Positions 53,901-64,000 of a stretch of DNA of 64,000 bases are shown here, piece after piece (position 1 is the stretch's first letter; each line of letters begins with the position of its first letter). Where the stretch lies: NCBI GenBank assembly GCA_037954235.1, contig JBBMOA010000010.1:24526529-24590528 (forward strand). The letters run 5' to 3'. A program made the translations under genes and the position numbers. The notes under the pieces are model-generated. The model saw only the letters and a list, made by a program, of their open reading frames with translations. It did not search any database and was not told the DNA's origin. The stretch comes from Aulostomus chinensis (Eukaryota > Chordata > Actinopteri > Syngnathiformes > Aulostomidae).

Positions 53901-55167
53901 GTCCACGGTACCAGTTGATCATTTAATTTGCCACTGATCATATATAGACCCTTGTCTCTCCACCTTGCTGCAAATACACATTTGCAGTGACTCTTTTTTA
54001 ATGTGCTTTCTATTTTTATATTCATTTATTTTAAGAAACACAGACGCATTTAACAGTGCTGAGTACCTGTCGAGGCCTCGGATGTGTCAGAAAGTATGCG
54101 TGGGCCCAATATGTGTATGTGACAACTTAAAGTATGTGGGGAATTTATAAAAATCATCTGAAAACTAACACGGAGAACACACGTTTAAATAATTAGTTAA
54201 CTCCAGCGGAGAGACGCAAGGTTGATTGTATTTAAGTTCCCAAGGTGCTTACAATTGACAAAGTGGCGTAATTTGCAAAGGGAGGACATTCACAGATCAT
54301 AGTGATGGGTCATAAACCAAATGAAGCAAGACTCGAGCGCTGCTTACAGCACGGCTACATGACCTACATCCGTGGAGTGGAGGAATGCTGATCCTTATCT
54401 AATGTAGGATATGGCTTGAGGACACGACAAGTCATCTTGGCACCCGGACCACTGGTATTTCACTGTAATCTTCTCATTCACAATGTTTTCAACATCAAGA
54501 GGGAGTTGCAGAGTGACTGCGTGAGTGTGCCGCTTTAATTGACACGATAGAATTTGATTCATGTTACATTCTACAAGGAGAGTCATGAAGTATCCGATGA
54601 GAGCCCAGGCAGGATTACATTAAAAGCATTACCCTCAGCACTCCACAGTACAAGATCCCTGTCTCTGTTTCCCCCCTTCCAGACAGATGCCAAAGTCATT
54701 GTTGTTTCAAGCTTGCTTTTCAGAGCGAAAACTCGATCTTACTGGCTGCCAGTGTCACCAGTGGCCCCCCGTCTTCCCCAGTCATTCAATCCCATCTCTC
54801 CTCCTTTCAGGAATGCACTTCGGTCATTCTTTCTCATTGTCCCTCTCTCTTTTCTCCAGACCGGTGCCTGAGGCAGTCTGGGGGCAATGTGTGTTTGGTT
54901 GTCCCAGATCAATTCATCCTCTATGGTGAAACTGGATACAGCGACCTCCTCTGTGTCCAGCGGTCGCCATCCTAGGCTCCTATCTACTAGGTGTCTGAGA
55001 TCTAGAACCTGTGAAGCAAAATGGTGGGGAGCACAAGTATGGATGTCCTTTGGTAAGTTTTGAATCATATAATATGCAATTTATAGATGTTAACTTTCTA
55101 ACAAGAGCATCAAAATCACTAGGAATCAATGGTCCATTTTGTGAAACACATCTAGTACCTTGCCACC

Positions 55168-55188
55168 GGGGGGGGGGGGGGGGGGGGG
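55168..55188. repeat. Poly-G run of 21
   Basis: An uninterrupted run of 21 G on the plus strand, the longest G homopolymer in the window. Its true length may be uncertain. Confidence 0.95.
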
Positions 55189-58100
55189 ATACATGAAAAT
55201 GCCTATACTTCCACATTACAAGCAAACCCCTCAATTCCCATTAATGTACAAAAATAAGGGCAATTACAGCAAGGGCTCCTCCATTATGGAAGGGGAATAT
55301 ATGACACCCCCTATCTCAGAGGACATGCCAACCTCTCTGCACCTCACATTAACATAATCTACGTCAACCACGTGAGCTGCAATTTGTCTGGAAAATCTTT
55401 TCCCCCCACAGGTTCATTATTGTGAGGGTGTCCATTAAAAAACAACTGAATTACCATTTCAATTGGCTCACCATAAGGTACAGTGTTGGCAGTCTTTGAA
55501 AGAGTAATTGGATCCATTAAAGCAGGAAAAAAAAATCAAGAGGCAGTAAGAAGCATGTTCTTTGTATGCGTCCTGTGTGTTCGTAAATGTGTGCATATAT
55601 GTAAATGCCAGAACACATCGGTTGCCCTTGACGTTTTTTTTTTTTTGCTAGAATAACAAAGCAATGGTTAATTGGAACCAATTAAGATAACGCTTCATAA
55701 TTTAATATAGTATTCTTTAAAGCACATTTAACATATTTCAGAGTAAAAGCAGACATCTGAGTGTTCCTGCAAAAACTGCCGGATTGAAGATTTTGTTTGA
55801 GTTTTATTCACATGATCGGTCTTGACTGTTGAGATGCCAAACTAATTTGAGCAATCATGCTGCCTCATTCACATATTTTCTTTTGTGCTGAGAAGACAAA
55901 AAAAAACAAAAAACACAGAGACAATGGAGCAGAAGAGTGAGATGTTTCATCAAAACACTTTGGTGAAGTTGACGTGCCTCTTCAGACGGAACCCCCTGAA
56001 TGAAAACTTCTCAGTCCAGCTGACCTTGTTTCAACCCTCCCCCGATAATGTATTTACAGTCTAGCCTTAATAAAAGCCTCTTTAATTTTACAGTACCTGC
56101 ATCTATGGACAGCTCGTAATGTTAACAAGCTGAACTCTGTGATAAATCTGACCGCTGTGAGCTCCAACAAACAGCCCGTCCCTTATGATGAATGAACAAG
56201 GCTGCGAGAGTCCTTGAAGCATGGGGGTTAGAGGGAAATGCCACAAACCTATCCGTCTCAATCGTGTTCAATGGCCTGTGATTTCTATGGGCCCATGCAG
56301 GAATGTGTGTATGCGAAAAGAATGAATGCTGTAAAGCCATTACCTATCTGAAATGGTGGCCCAATTATGACAGTCTCCTTCAGCGAGCAGCCTTGCAAAA
56401 CCAAACTCCATGAAATTGATTACCTGCACACCTGGACCTCATTTGTGACTATTTTTCTCCCTCTCTCCCTTGTCACCAACTCTCTAGTGAGACCTGTATT
56501 TCCCACCAACAGAGAACACAAATGCATGAATAAAAAGTATTCAGATATTGAATCAGTGACAACAATTGTGTTGGGAGAAAGACGAGAAGTGGCAAAAGTT
56601 GTCAATTCTGAGAAGAGGAGAACCTCCTGGCCCCCAGTGTCACCCCTTCTCCTGTTATCATTAACCCTGAGTTTTTTATTCCTGTATTCTATTCTTGAAC
56701 CTCCCCCCAAGCTCAAGGTTACAGGAGGGAGCAGGCACAAGGACATTCCTTTGGGGGTAACAGCAACGCTCGGTTGCCACTAAAACAACAGAGGTGTTTT
56801 ATGGGTGCTGGTAACAGTAAAAGTGTATGAGATGAGAAATCTGCCAGTTGGGTTATTCTGAATATGCACAGGGGAAATATGTCCATGTGCTGATGTAAGA
56901 AGGAATACACTGAGATGACAATTAATCATCTGAGCGTTATTCAGTGAAGGATATGAGCCAGTTGTCCAACAGTTATAAAGTATCAACATTTGAGATTTAC
57001 AGGAAATCTCGCAGCCAGCAGAAAGCCAATAATGGTGTCTCAGTTTTCTGCTTTTTTTATGTCTGGCTACTGCCTTTGGTCTTAGCATCTCTGCTGTGCT
57101 TTTCTGTGGTCTATTATAATGAGCTCTCAGTTCTCAGTAGCTGATCGGACAGGGAGGTGCATGGGGGGTGGGGGTGGGGTGGGACTGTTGTCTCACTCCC
57201 CCATAGCTCCTTGCAAAAAAAAAAAAAAGAGCCTATTTGTGTTCTGTTGTTGGCCTCCATCTCTCAGTGGGAAATCTCTAGGGACTCCCTCCATCTCTCC
57301 ATCCTTCCGTCAGTCTGTTCCTCCCTTCATCGCTGACTGCCCAGTAGTTATGCGTATCTGCTGATAATGTTACAAGGCCTCTTCCTCACAGGGATACCTT
57401 ACAGACACAGCACAGTCAAGTTAAATTGCACACAGATGTTTTATATCATTGGCTGTTTTCACGCAAGCACAAATGTTGAGTTATTTTTCTCTAGGTCCAG
57501 GTTTTTTGGCTACATCTTTGCTTTTTCTTAGATGGACTCAAGGGAATGTCTGAACGCCCACTCAGTGAACTCAAATGGAAGTGGATTTGGTCTTGCCTGC
57601 TGGCTTTACTCAGAGACCTGCGAGGTTATGTGGTGCCAATATGAGGCAGTCAAATTTATGCAGTTGGCATGTTGATACTCTAACACAAGAAAACAAAGCA
57701 CTATAGCAACAGAACAAAAGCTGGCAGCATGTGGTAGTCATAATGGGGAAAGATGCCTGGAATATAGCACTTAAGTGGGGAATGTGTCCATGACTTTGTG
57801 TGTGTGTGAGGCAAAACAAGTAGTCACACGGTGGTGGGTCCCACACAGCAGTAGCTGGTGAGTAAGCCTGGCGTACGGCTGACTGAGAGGCGACCTCTCC
57901 TGTCTCTCCTGACTGTTGTTTTGCATTCTTCATAATTAGAAGCGCCCAAGCATGCCAGGCATTCCTAATAGAGGTGTTTTACACTAGTGCCTGACACCAT
58001 CACTCAATCTGAAACCAATGGTCCTTTCCCAAAGGTCAACAGCCCAGCCTTCTCCTCTTTTGAGCTGCTTGCTTCCCAGAGATGGGGGGCCTGCTCGTCA

Positions 58101-58836
58101 GTGTGACAAAGCCACATGCCTCCTTCTTGCCTCACATCCCTCCTAACCTACGTCTGCAAACCTTGACAACCAACACTAGGGCTGGGTAATAGTTAAACCA
58201 AGGCTCCTTAAAGACGAATGACTCCTCTGCTCCCCATACCAATGAAGATGAATGCTAAACATGAATTATTAAAGGCCAGAACAGAGTGGAATATTTTGAT
58301 ACTGAACCCCTTATAAATAATTCCAGCAGGACTAGTCTAAAATTAATTACCTTGTTCTCTGTGTACACTGTACACTCTGTGTACAGCAGAAGAAGATGCA
58401 GGTCTTTGTGTGTAGGGGTTGAGGGAGGAGAAGGAGATGCTACAGCATACTGGACGTAAAAATCCATCTCGTACTGATATTTGGTACTGTGAGAGAGGCA
58501 AACAGCCTACGTCTTGATGTATTTGGACAGTGCGGGATTGCATATTCCCTTTGATCCAGTGGTCAAAGACGAGTCCATAGAGAGAGACACATCAGGATGA
58601 AAAGTGTGTGTAATGCAGAGAGAGCGGGAGAGACCAATGATTGGGATGTAAGGGTTGGGGTTGCATGTCCAATTATCTAGCAGCAAGGAGAGAGAGGAGC
58701 TCGCCAATTAGAGCAATAGGGGCTAGACCTTCGCAGGCCTATATGAACCCCCACAGAGAGACAGACAGGCACCAGACAGAAACATTGCATATGGAGACAT
58801 AGATGGGGAGCGAAACTGATAAAAAGGTCAACCTGA

Positions 58837-58859
58837 GACAGAGAGAGAGAGAGAGAGAC

Positions 58860-58890
<31 letters not shown>

Positions 58891-58891
58891 A
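58837..58891. repeat. (GA)n tract
   Basis: A GA run with regular CA interruptions, purine-rich on the plus strand. Confidence 0.96.
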
Positions 58892-59235
58892 AGTCGGAGT
58901 ACTTAAATTATTTTTCTCTGACACTCTTTGGAGAGGTGAAAGAAATAAGCAAACTTATAAAATCTATGTTTTGCTGGAATCAGCAAAACCCAGGATTACA
59001 TTTTGAATTTCTTGCAGCATTTTCAGGAACTTCCACAGATGATAATGTGTCACTGTGGGGAAATGTTGGACAATATGATGGTATATAATTGGTAGAAATG
59101 TTTCCATTGTTAGAGATTTTGCAATACTGCTCCCCCTGCTACAGTAACATCAATGATGTGCGGTGCATTTGCGGTCTGGCGTGTAAGAGCCTCGAATCTG
59201 AGATGACAGTGATAATTTTATAGAGCTTTGATATT

Positions 59236-59253
59236 GTCTGTCTGTCTGTCTGT
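59236..59253. repeat. (TCTG)n tetranucleotide run
   Basis: About four and a half copies of the tetranucleotide. Confidence 0.92.
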
Positions 59254-60831
59254 AGGGTCACAATGTGATTGATTGGCTAATGACAGGGACTGAATACAGA
59301 CAGAGGGAGGACAGTCAAAGTGACCAAGAGCAAAGTGAAAGAATAAAGTCGCAGCTGTGAGATCATAGTTATCATATCAGGGAGCTTTTGAGAAATCACA
59401 AAACCCTTAAACAACAGAAAGTAGAATCATTTGTTTTGCAGTTGTTGGTGGATTAAAAACATGAAAATTATGATATCTCTGATATGAATGGATGGTTAGT
59501 ATAGAGCTATAAAACGACTTCTACATAATGGAAGAATTTGGCCAAGGCACCTCAACTGTATAGCCAACGCTGGATTATTATTACATTTATGTATGCTGTT
59601 GATAGGAAATGATGATTACAACCCATAACCTATAACCTCAAGGTCAAATCCTTGACTCAATAACACTTAATAGGCTTTTACTTAATAAATAACATCCATG
59701 TATCCACCCTTATCCAAAAGCCTCTGAGCTGCTGCCAGTGTTTCATGAGGTTATTGTAATTTACAGTGAGGTCAACTATAATAAGTACTCTTAAAGAAAC
59801 TCCGCAAAGTGACTGGAGGGTTAAATTCAAGGCTAAAAAAAAAAAAAAGACGCAAAAAAAACCAAAAAACATCTGGGTTTTACTGAGACAATACCATACT
59901 GTCTGTCTAGCTTTTCACTCCCTGTCGAGTGGAACAGTGCCATGTTAACACAAACCCTCCAGCACATCTGGAGCAGAGATAAATGGAACAATTAGGAATC
60001 ATTCATTTTTACCACCTAATTAAGGAGGTGAATGACTTATTGACTTTCAGAACATTAAGAACTGCTCAGGTTATCAGTATTTGAAGGTCTTCTAGTTTTA
60101 ATTTGATTAGTTTCCTATTGTTTTGAGGTCAAAATGTACAGTTTACAATAAATGCATTGCTACAACATATGCAGAGATTAACAGTTTTTGGGGTTGTTTT
60201 TTTTTAGAAAAAAAATACGGGTGTGAAATCAAACTTTTTTTTTTTTAAATTAACCATCAACCATGTAATTTACCCATCATCTACATGATTAAAATAATCT
60301 CAGTAAAACACTTTTATACCTCCGGTTTTTGTAATCATCATCATCCAGGAAGCACCACCACTACGTGAGGTAACCCTTGTGTGCCTATACCTGCACCATC
60401 CCTTGATTACATGTCCGTTTCACTATCATCTTTGCGACTTGACAATGCAGAGTGATTGCTCACTCACTTCAGGAATGTCTGGTAATGGTTCAATGTCTCA
60501 TTTAAGACTTTGCAAATTGAGGGGTTTTGAACTAAACACCACTGTACTCTGTGGCCAAGTCAAGTCCAAACAGCGGATTCTGTAGTTTCAGACAAACTGT
60601 ATAATTTCCCGCACCACAGGAATGGAGCCATAACTCTAAACTGAGACAATGCTCGTTGCTCACTCACTCTGAAATACGCTGCCCAGAAGTCTGGCTGCCA
60701 TTCTACTATCATACAATGCGATAACTGAAAACGGTTTGCGCTGCAATCACGAGTGTGGCATTCTTTCTGTGGGCACCTGCATTGCAGATTATCATCTGCC
60801 TCTAAGACTGAAGGACATGCCCAATCATCAT

Positions 60832-60834
<3 letters not shown>

Positions 60835-60864
<30 letters not shown>
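60835..60864. repeat. (AGC)10 trinucleotide repeat
   Basis: Ten perfect AGC copies in noncoding intronic DNA (CUG-type on the transcribed robo1 strand: GCU repeats). No open frame of known function runs through it. Confidence 0.97.
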
Positions 60865-60866
<2 letters not shown>

Positions 60867-61550
60867 CCACTTCTATCCTTCAGGAATGCTACTCACTGAT
60901 TCAGAGGAACATTGAAGGTCTAACAACAGGATATTTAAGACCATGGTTCCCTGCTCCTACAACAGGCTTGCAGTACAAAGTCTCAGTCTCAAGTCAAGCC
61001 AATAATTAGCCATGCGTCCACTTCACACGCTCACCATCACCTCTGACCTTTTTACTCACCACTATTTCCTGTGAGCATATTTAGAGCCCTGTTGTAAATG
61101 GCCCTTTGATCAAGGAGCGGCACAGATGTTTAATACATGCAAAGCCATTAGTAGTCCTTTGTGCTTTAATACATCATAATTTGGAGTTAAGCAGACAAAG
61201 GTCAAGAGGGCACTCTGACCTGACCTGGGAAGGCCCTTGGTGCCTGGTCACTGGTCAGTCTTTAAAAAGCCTCTTTAAGGAGAGCTGGCGAAGGAGAGGA
61301 GTGTCAAGGCGATGCTTCGTGTACCGAAAAAAGAATATAATTTACTTCACATCAGAAAAGCGATTAAAAGCATTGGGCAAAAACACAGGCCACCCTTCGC
61401 ACATGGCCACGTCAATGGCTATGCATGAACAGCTGTGCTAAGTGTAAATCATGCCAAGAATGAGCAGAAACTCAGCGTGTTGTCAGTGTTTGTGGAAAGA
61501 CGAAATGTTCAGGGATGTTAAGAGATGGGGATTAAGAAAATGCACGCGTG

Positions 61551-61606
61551 CACACACACACACACACACACACTCACTCACTCACTCACTCACACACACA
61601 CACACA
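61551..61606. repeat. AC microsatellite with internal (CTCA)n
   Basis: AC runs flank about five CTCA tetranucleotide copies, a compound microsatellite. Confidence 0.96.
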
Positions 61607-63541
61607 AACCATGACCACTGGTCAGTCCTTGCTGCTTCATCAGTGCTTCCAGGAAGGTTTTATACTTTAAAGTCTCATGGTGCTTTTTCTCAATTCCTTT
61701 CTTTCATTCTCTTTCCTTTCATTCTCTGGCATTCAGCCTCACACACCATTTATCTCTAATGTCTGCTGTATTCTGTGGCATACCACATGAATTATTTTTA
61801 TAAACTGAATCCAGCAGTATGGGATATACTCCCTCATAATACAAGGAATAATGCAATATAACAGACACATACAGGACAGTTTCTATTTTACATCGTCCAA
61901 CTAAAGAGTTGAATTATTACAGGAACACACACTTTGGTCCACTGTAAATCATCAGATGAGCACCAGTTGCTGATGTTGATATCAAATGAGGACATGAATA
62001 AAAAAGTCTGAAAGGATATAACCAACTACGCTTTTGATAAATCAATCCACTTCTTTGCTGTGGCAAAACAGCAATTTCTCTGTCAGCAATTATTAAGCTG
62101 CATGGAGCATTCATTCGGAGTCATTCGTCATCAAGTACTACGATTTATGCAGAACCAAATAGCTGCAACAATTGCGGCCCCTTCCAGGCACTTAAGAGGA
62201 CTCAGTCAAACTTGAGCCAGATAAAAGAAGATGTATTGGAGGAGGACAGTGACAGGAAGACGAACAGTTTGTGGGGGCATCTGGACAGATTAAGATGCAC
62301 AACTGTACAACCTAACATCTGTCTTTTGTGTCCTCGGATTTAATGAAGACCTCCAACTGTTCATCTTACTGATTGTAATCTGTGGGTGACCACAATCGAT
62401 GAATGCCTCTGTTTGTCAAATCAATGAAGGACAACAGTAGATGATTGTTATTTATTATGCCGAACCGGTTTGAGGTTTGATTGCATGTTACATAATCCCG
62501 GTCATTTCCTATCCACCACTCATTCATTTGCGCTTTTGCAAAATCAGTTATAGATATTTATTCAACGGCAAAATCCCGCCCAAACTTCAAACGAGCAGAG
62601 TTACAAGCATCCATCCAGCGCAGAGGCATCACCAGAATGCTTTTTGAGTCGAATAAGAAGGCGAAGAATGGAGAACCGAGCAGCGTCCACCCATAAAAGG
62701 CTGCAAAAGATGAGAGAATGTAGGTTACTAATCCCCCCAAATTAAAAGCATAAAAGAGATTATCTGATCCAAAGCTCTCACTTCTAGGCCAGAACACTGC
62801 TAACCTCACTACACTCAGCTTGACTTACTTTCTGTATAGTCATATGTTTTCCTTACCCCTGTTATTTAAAAGATAAGAGAAATCAGATGGAACCACTGTG
62901 ATGAAAAGGCAAATAAGTGGCTCATGGCAATGTGTGTAGTGTATGGACAAAATCAGAATCTGGGAAACAAAACACTTAAAAATATGCTCACACTGACGCA
63001 TGCATGCTAATATGGTAGCATACACACTTGAGCTTAACTACCATGAATACTCTGCAATTAATATAATAGACTGAGTTGAAAAAAAGTTGTAGGAAACACA
63101 CTGGTGGTGACTTACCAAGGGAAAATAACCCTCTTAAAATGTTGGGCTCACAGGAATATGTGGGTAAATACTTTTTCACACAAGTTCAGCTCAACATCCA
63201 AATAGCTGTTTATGCTCAGGAGTGATTCTTCTGACCTTGCTTTCATCCTCAGGAGAATTTCAAAATAGAAAACGCTTGTGCATGTATTTAACACATATGC
63301 ATATTGACCCAGCTTCAAAGGCAAGTGGAAGCAGCTATTTAAGAGGAGATTTAAAGGACCCCCATGCTATCCTGACTATTTTAAATCCTGAACTCTCACC
63401 TTTAGACAAGGACGTGTCACGCTTCGCAAAACCCTGTTGTTGATCCGTGAGCTTATTTTAACAACAAAGCAAGGTCAAACACTACAACTTTCGGTTAAGT
63501 AAACCAACTATTAATGAACAAGTAAGCAAAGTAAACATGCC

Positions 63542-63542
<1 letters not shown>

Positions 63543-63577
<35 letters not shown>
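63543..63577. repeat. GT microsatellite
   Basis: A pure 35-base GT run near the right edge of the window. Confidence 0.98.
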
Positions 63578-63579
<2 letters not shown>

Positions 63580-64000
63580 CATATTTAAGTGAGCGAGATA
63601 ACGCCTTTCCAGTCTGTAACGCTTTGGCTGCCTCTTTTCTAAATGAAGCTATGGTGTGCATCTGTTCATGGTGAACTGTGCACAGATGAGAGTAAATACC
63701 ATGCACTCCCATCTGTGTCTGCTCGCCTCACTGAGGGAGCAATGGAGAGAGAAAAGAGAACATGAGACTATGGTGCAGATAACCTGAAGCTGTATGACCG
63801 TTATTTGCATGAGGGGAAAATGGGAGAGGGAGGAAGGGAAACTACAGAGTACCAAACACACTATGAACCCACCTGTGTATCAGGTAATGAGAGAGCAGAG
63901 ATGCAAAATGAGTAGGTGCGGCGAAACATGTGAAAAGATGAGTGAGTTAAATAGGGTGAGAGGAGGAAGGAGGAAGTTGCAGACATCACAGGCAGATATG

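Larger units (their letters stand above)
34313..64000 (-). other. robo1: Upstream robo1 intron (at least 29.7 kb); no exon found
   Basis: This runs from the Ig2 exon acceptor to the right edge. An Ig1 exon should give an open frame of about 100 codons with a TLNC...YVCVARN pattern, and no minus-strand frame here fits. The contents are a Tc1-like fossil (about 44170-44960), microsatellites, G-runs (near 36179, 39988, 44072, 50506, 55168) and unassigned sequence. Open frames such as 36125-36799 are low-complexity or without domains. No RNA gene or second protein gene was recognised. Confidence 0.75.

Noticed and set aside
58739..58924. Minus-strand frame of Leu-Ser repeats
   Set aside because: It is a translation of the (GA)n tract only.

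Overview
This is a vertebrate, almost certainly teleost fish, genomic window. It holds one recognisable protein-coding gene on the minus strand: the middle of roundabout guidance receptor 1 (robo1). I traced 22 consecutive coding exons, from the first half of Ig domain 2 (34155-34312) to the cytoplasmic region beyond motif CC2 (66-296). Every intron phase agrees. The joined coding length is 3,421 nt, which is 1,139 whole codons plus two split codons at the ends. The orthologue call rests on Robo1-type wording at Ig2 to Ig5, the three FN3 repeats, the membrane segment and the cytoplasmic tail, recalled against mammalian ROBO1 and ROBO2. The teleost call rests on short introns mixed with long ones, a tRNA-derived SINE with a fish-type tail, a Tc1-like transposon fossil and very many CA/GT microsatellites.

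Layout from right to left, which is the direction of transcription: 34313-64000 is intron upstream of the Ig2 exon. The Ig1 exon, signal peptide and promoter are not in the window. 18676-34312 carries Ig2 to Ig5 (exons 1-8). 12909-18571 carries FN3 repeats 1-3 (exons 9-14). 10806-11006 encodes the juxtamembrane stretch and transmembrane helix (exon 15). 4623-7859 holds a 27-nt microexon, a 43-nt exon and a 155-nt exon that together give the Robo1-specific inner juxtamembrane segment. 584-2751 encodes CC0, CC1 and CC2. 66-296 encodes an acidic, proline-rich stretch leading toward CC3, which lies off the left edge with the stop codon and 3' UTR.

The rest is intronic or upstream noncoding DNA: microsatellites, one intact-looking SINE with a 9-bp target-site duplication, one decayed Tc1-like element, a 26-bp triplicated minisatellite, G-runs and unassigned sequence. 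I found no second gene, RNA gene, CRISPR array or operon-like system. The most interesting signals concern splicing: the microexon, a run of frame-neutral exons around the membrane segment, and dinucleotide tracts close to several splice sites. I see no evidence for a previously undescribed multi-gene system.
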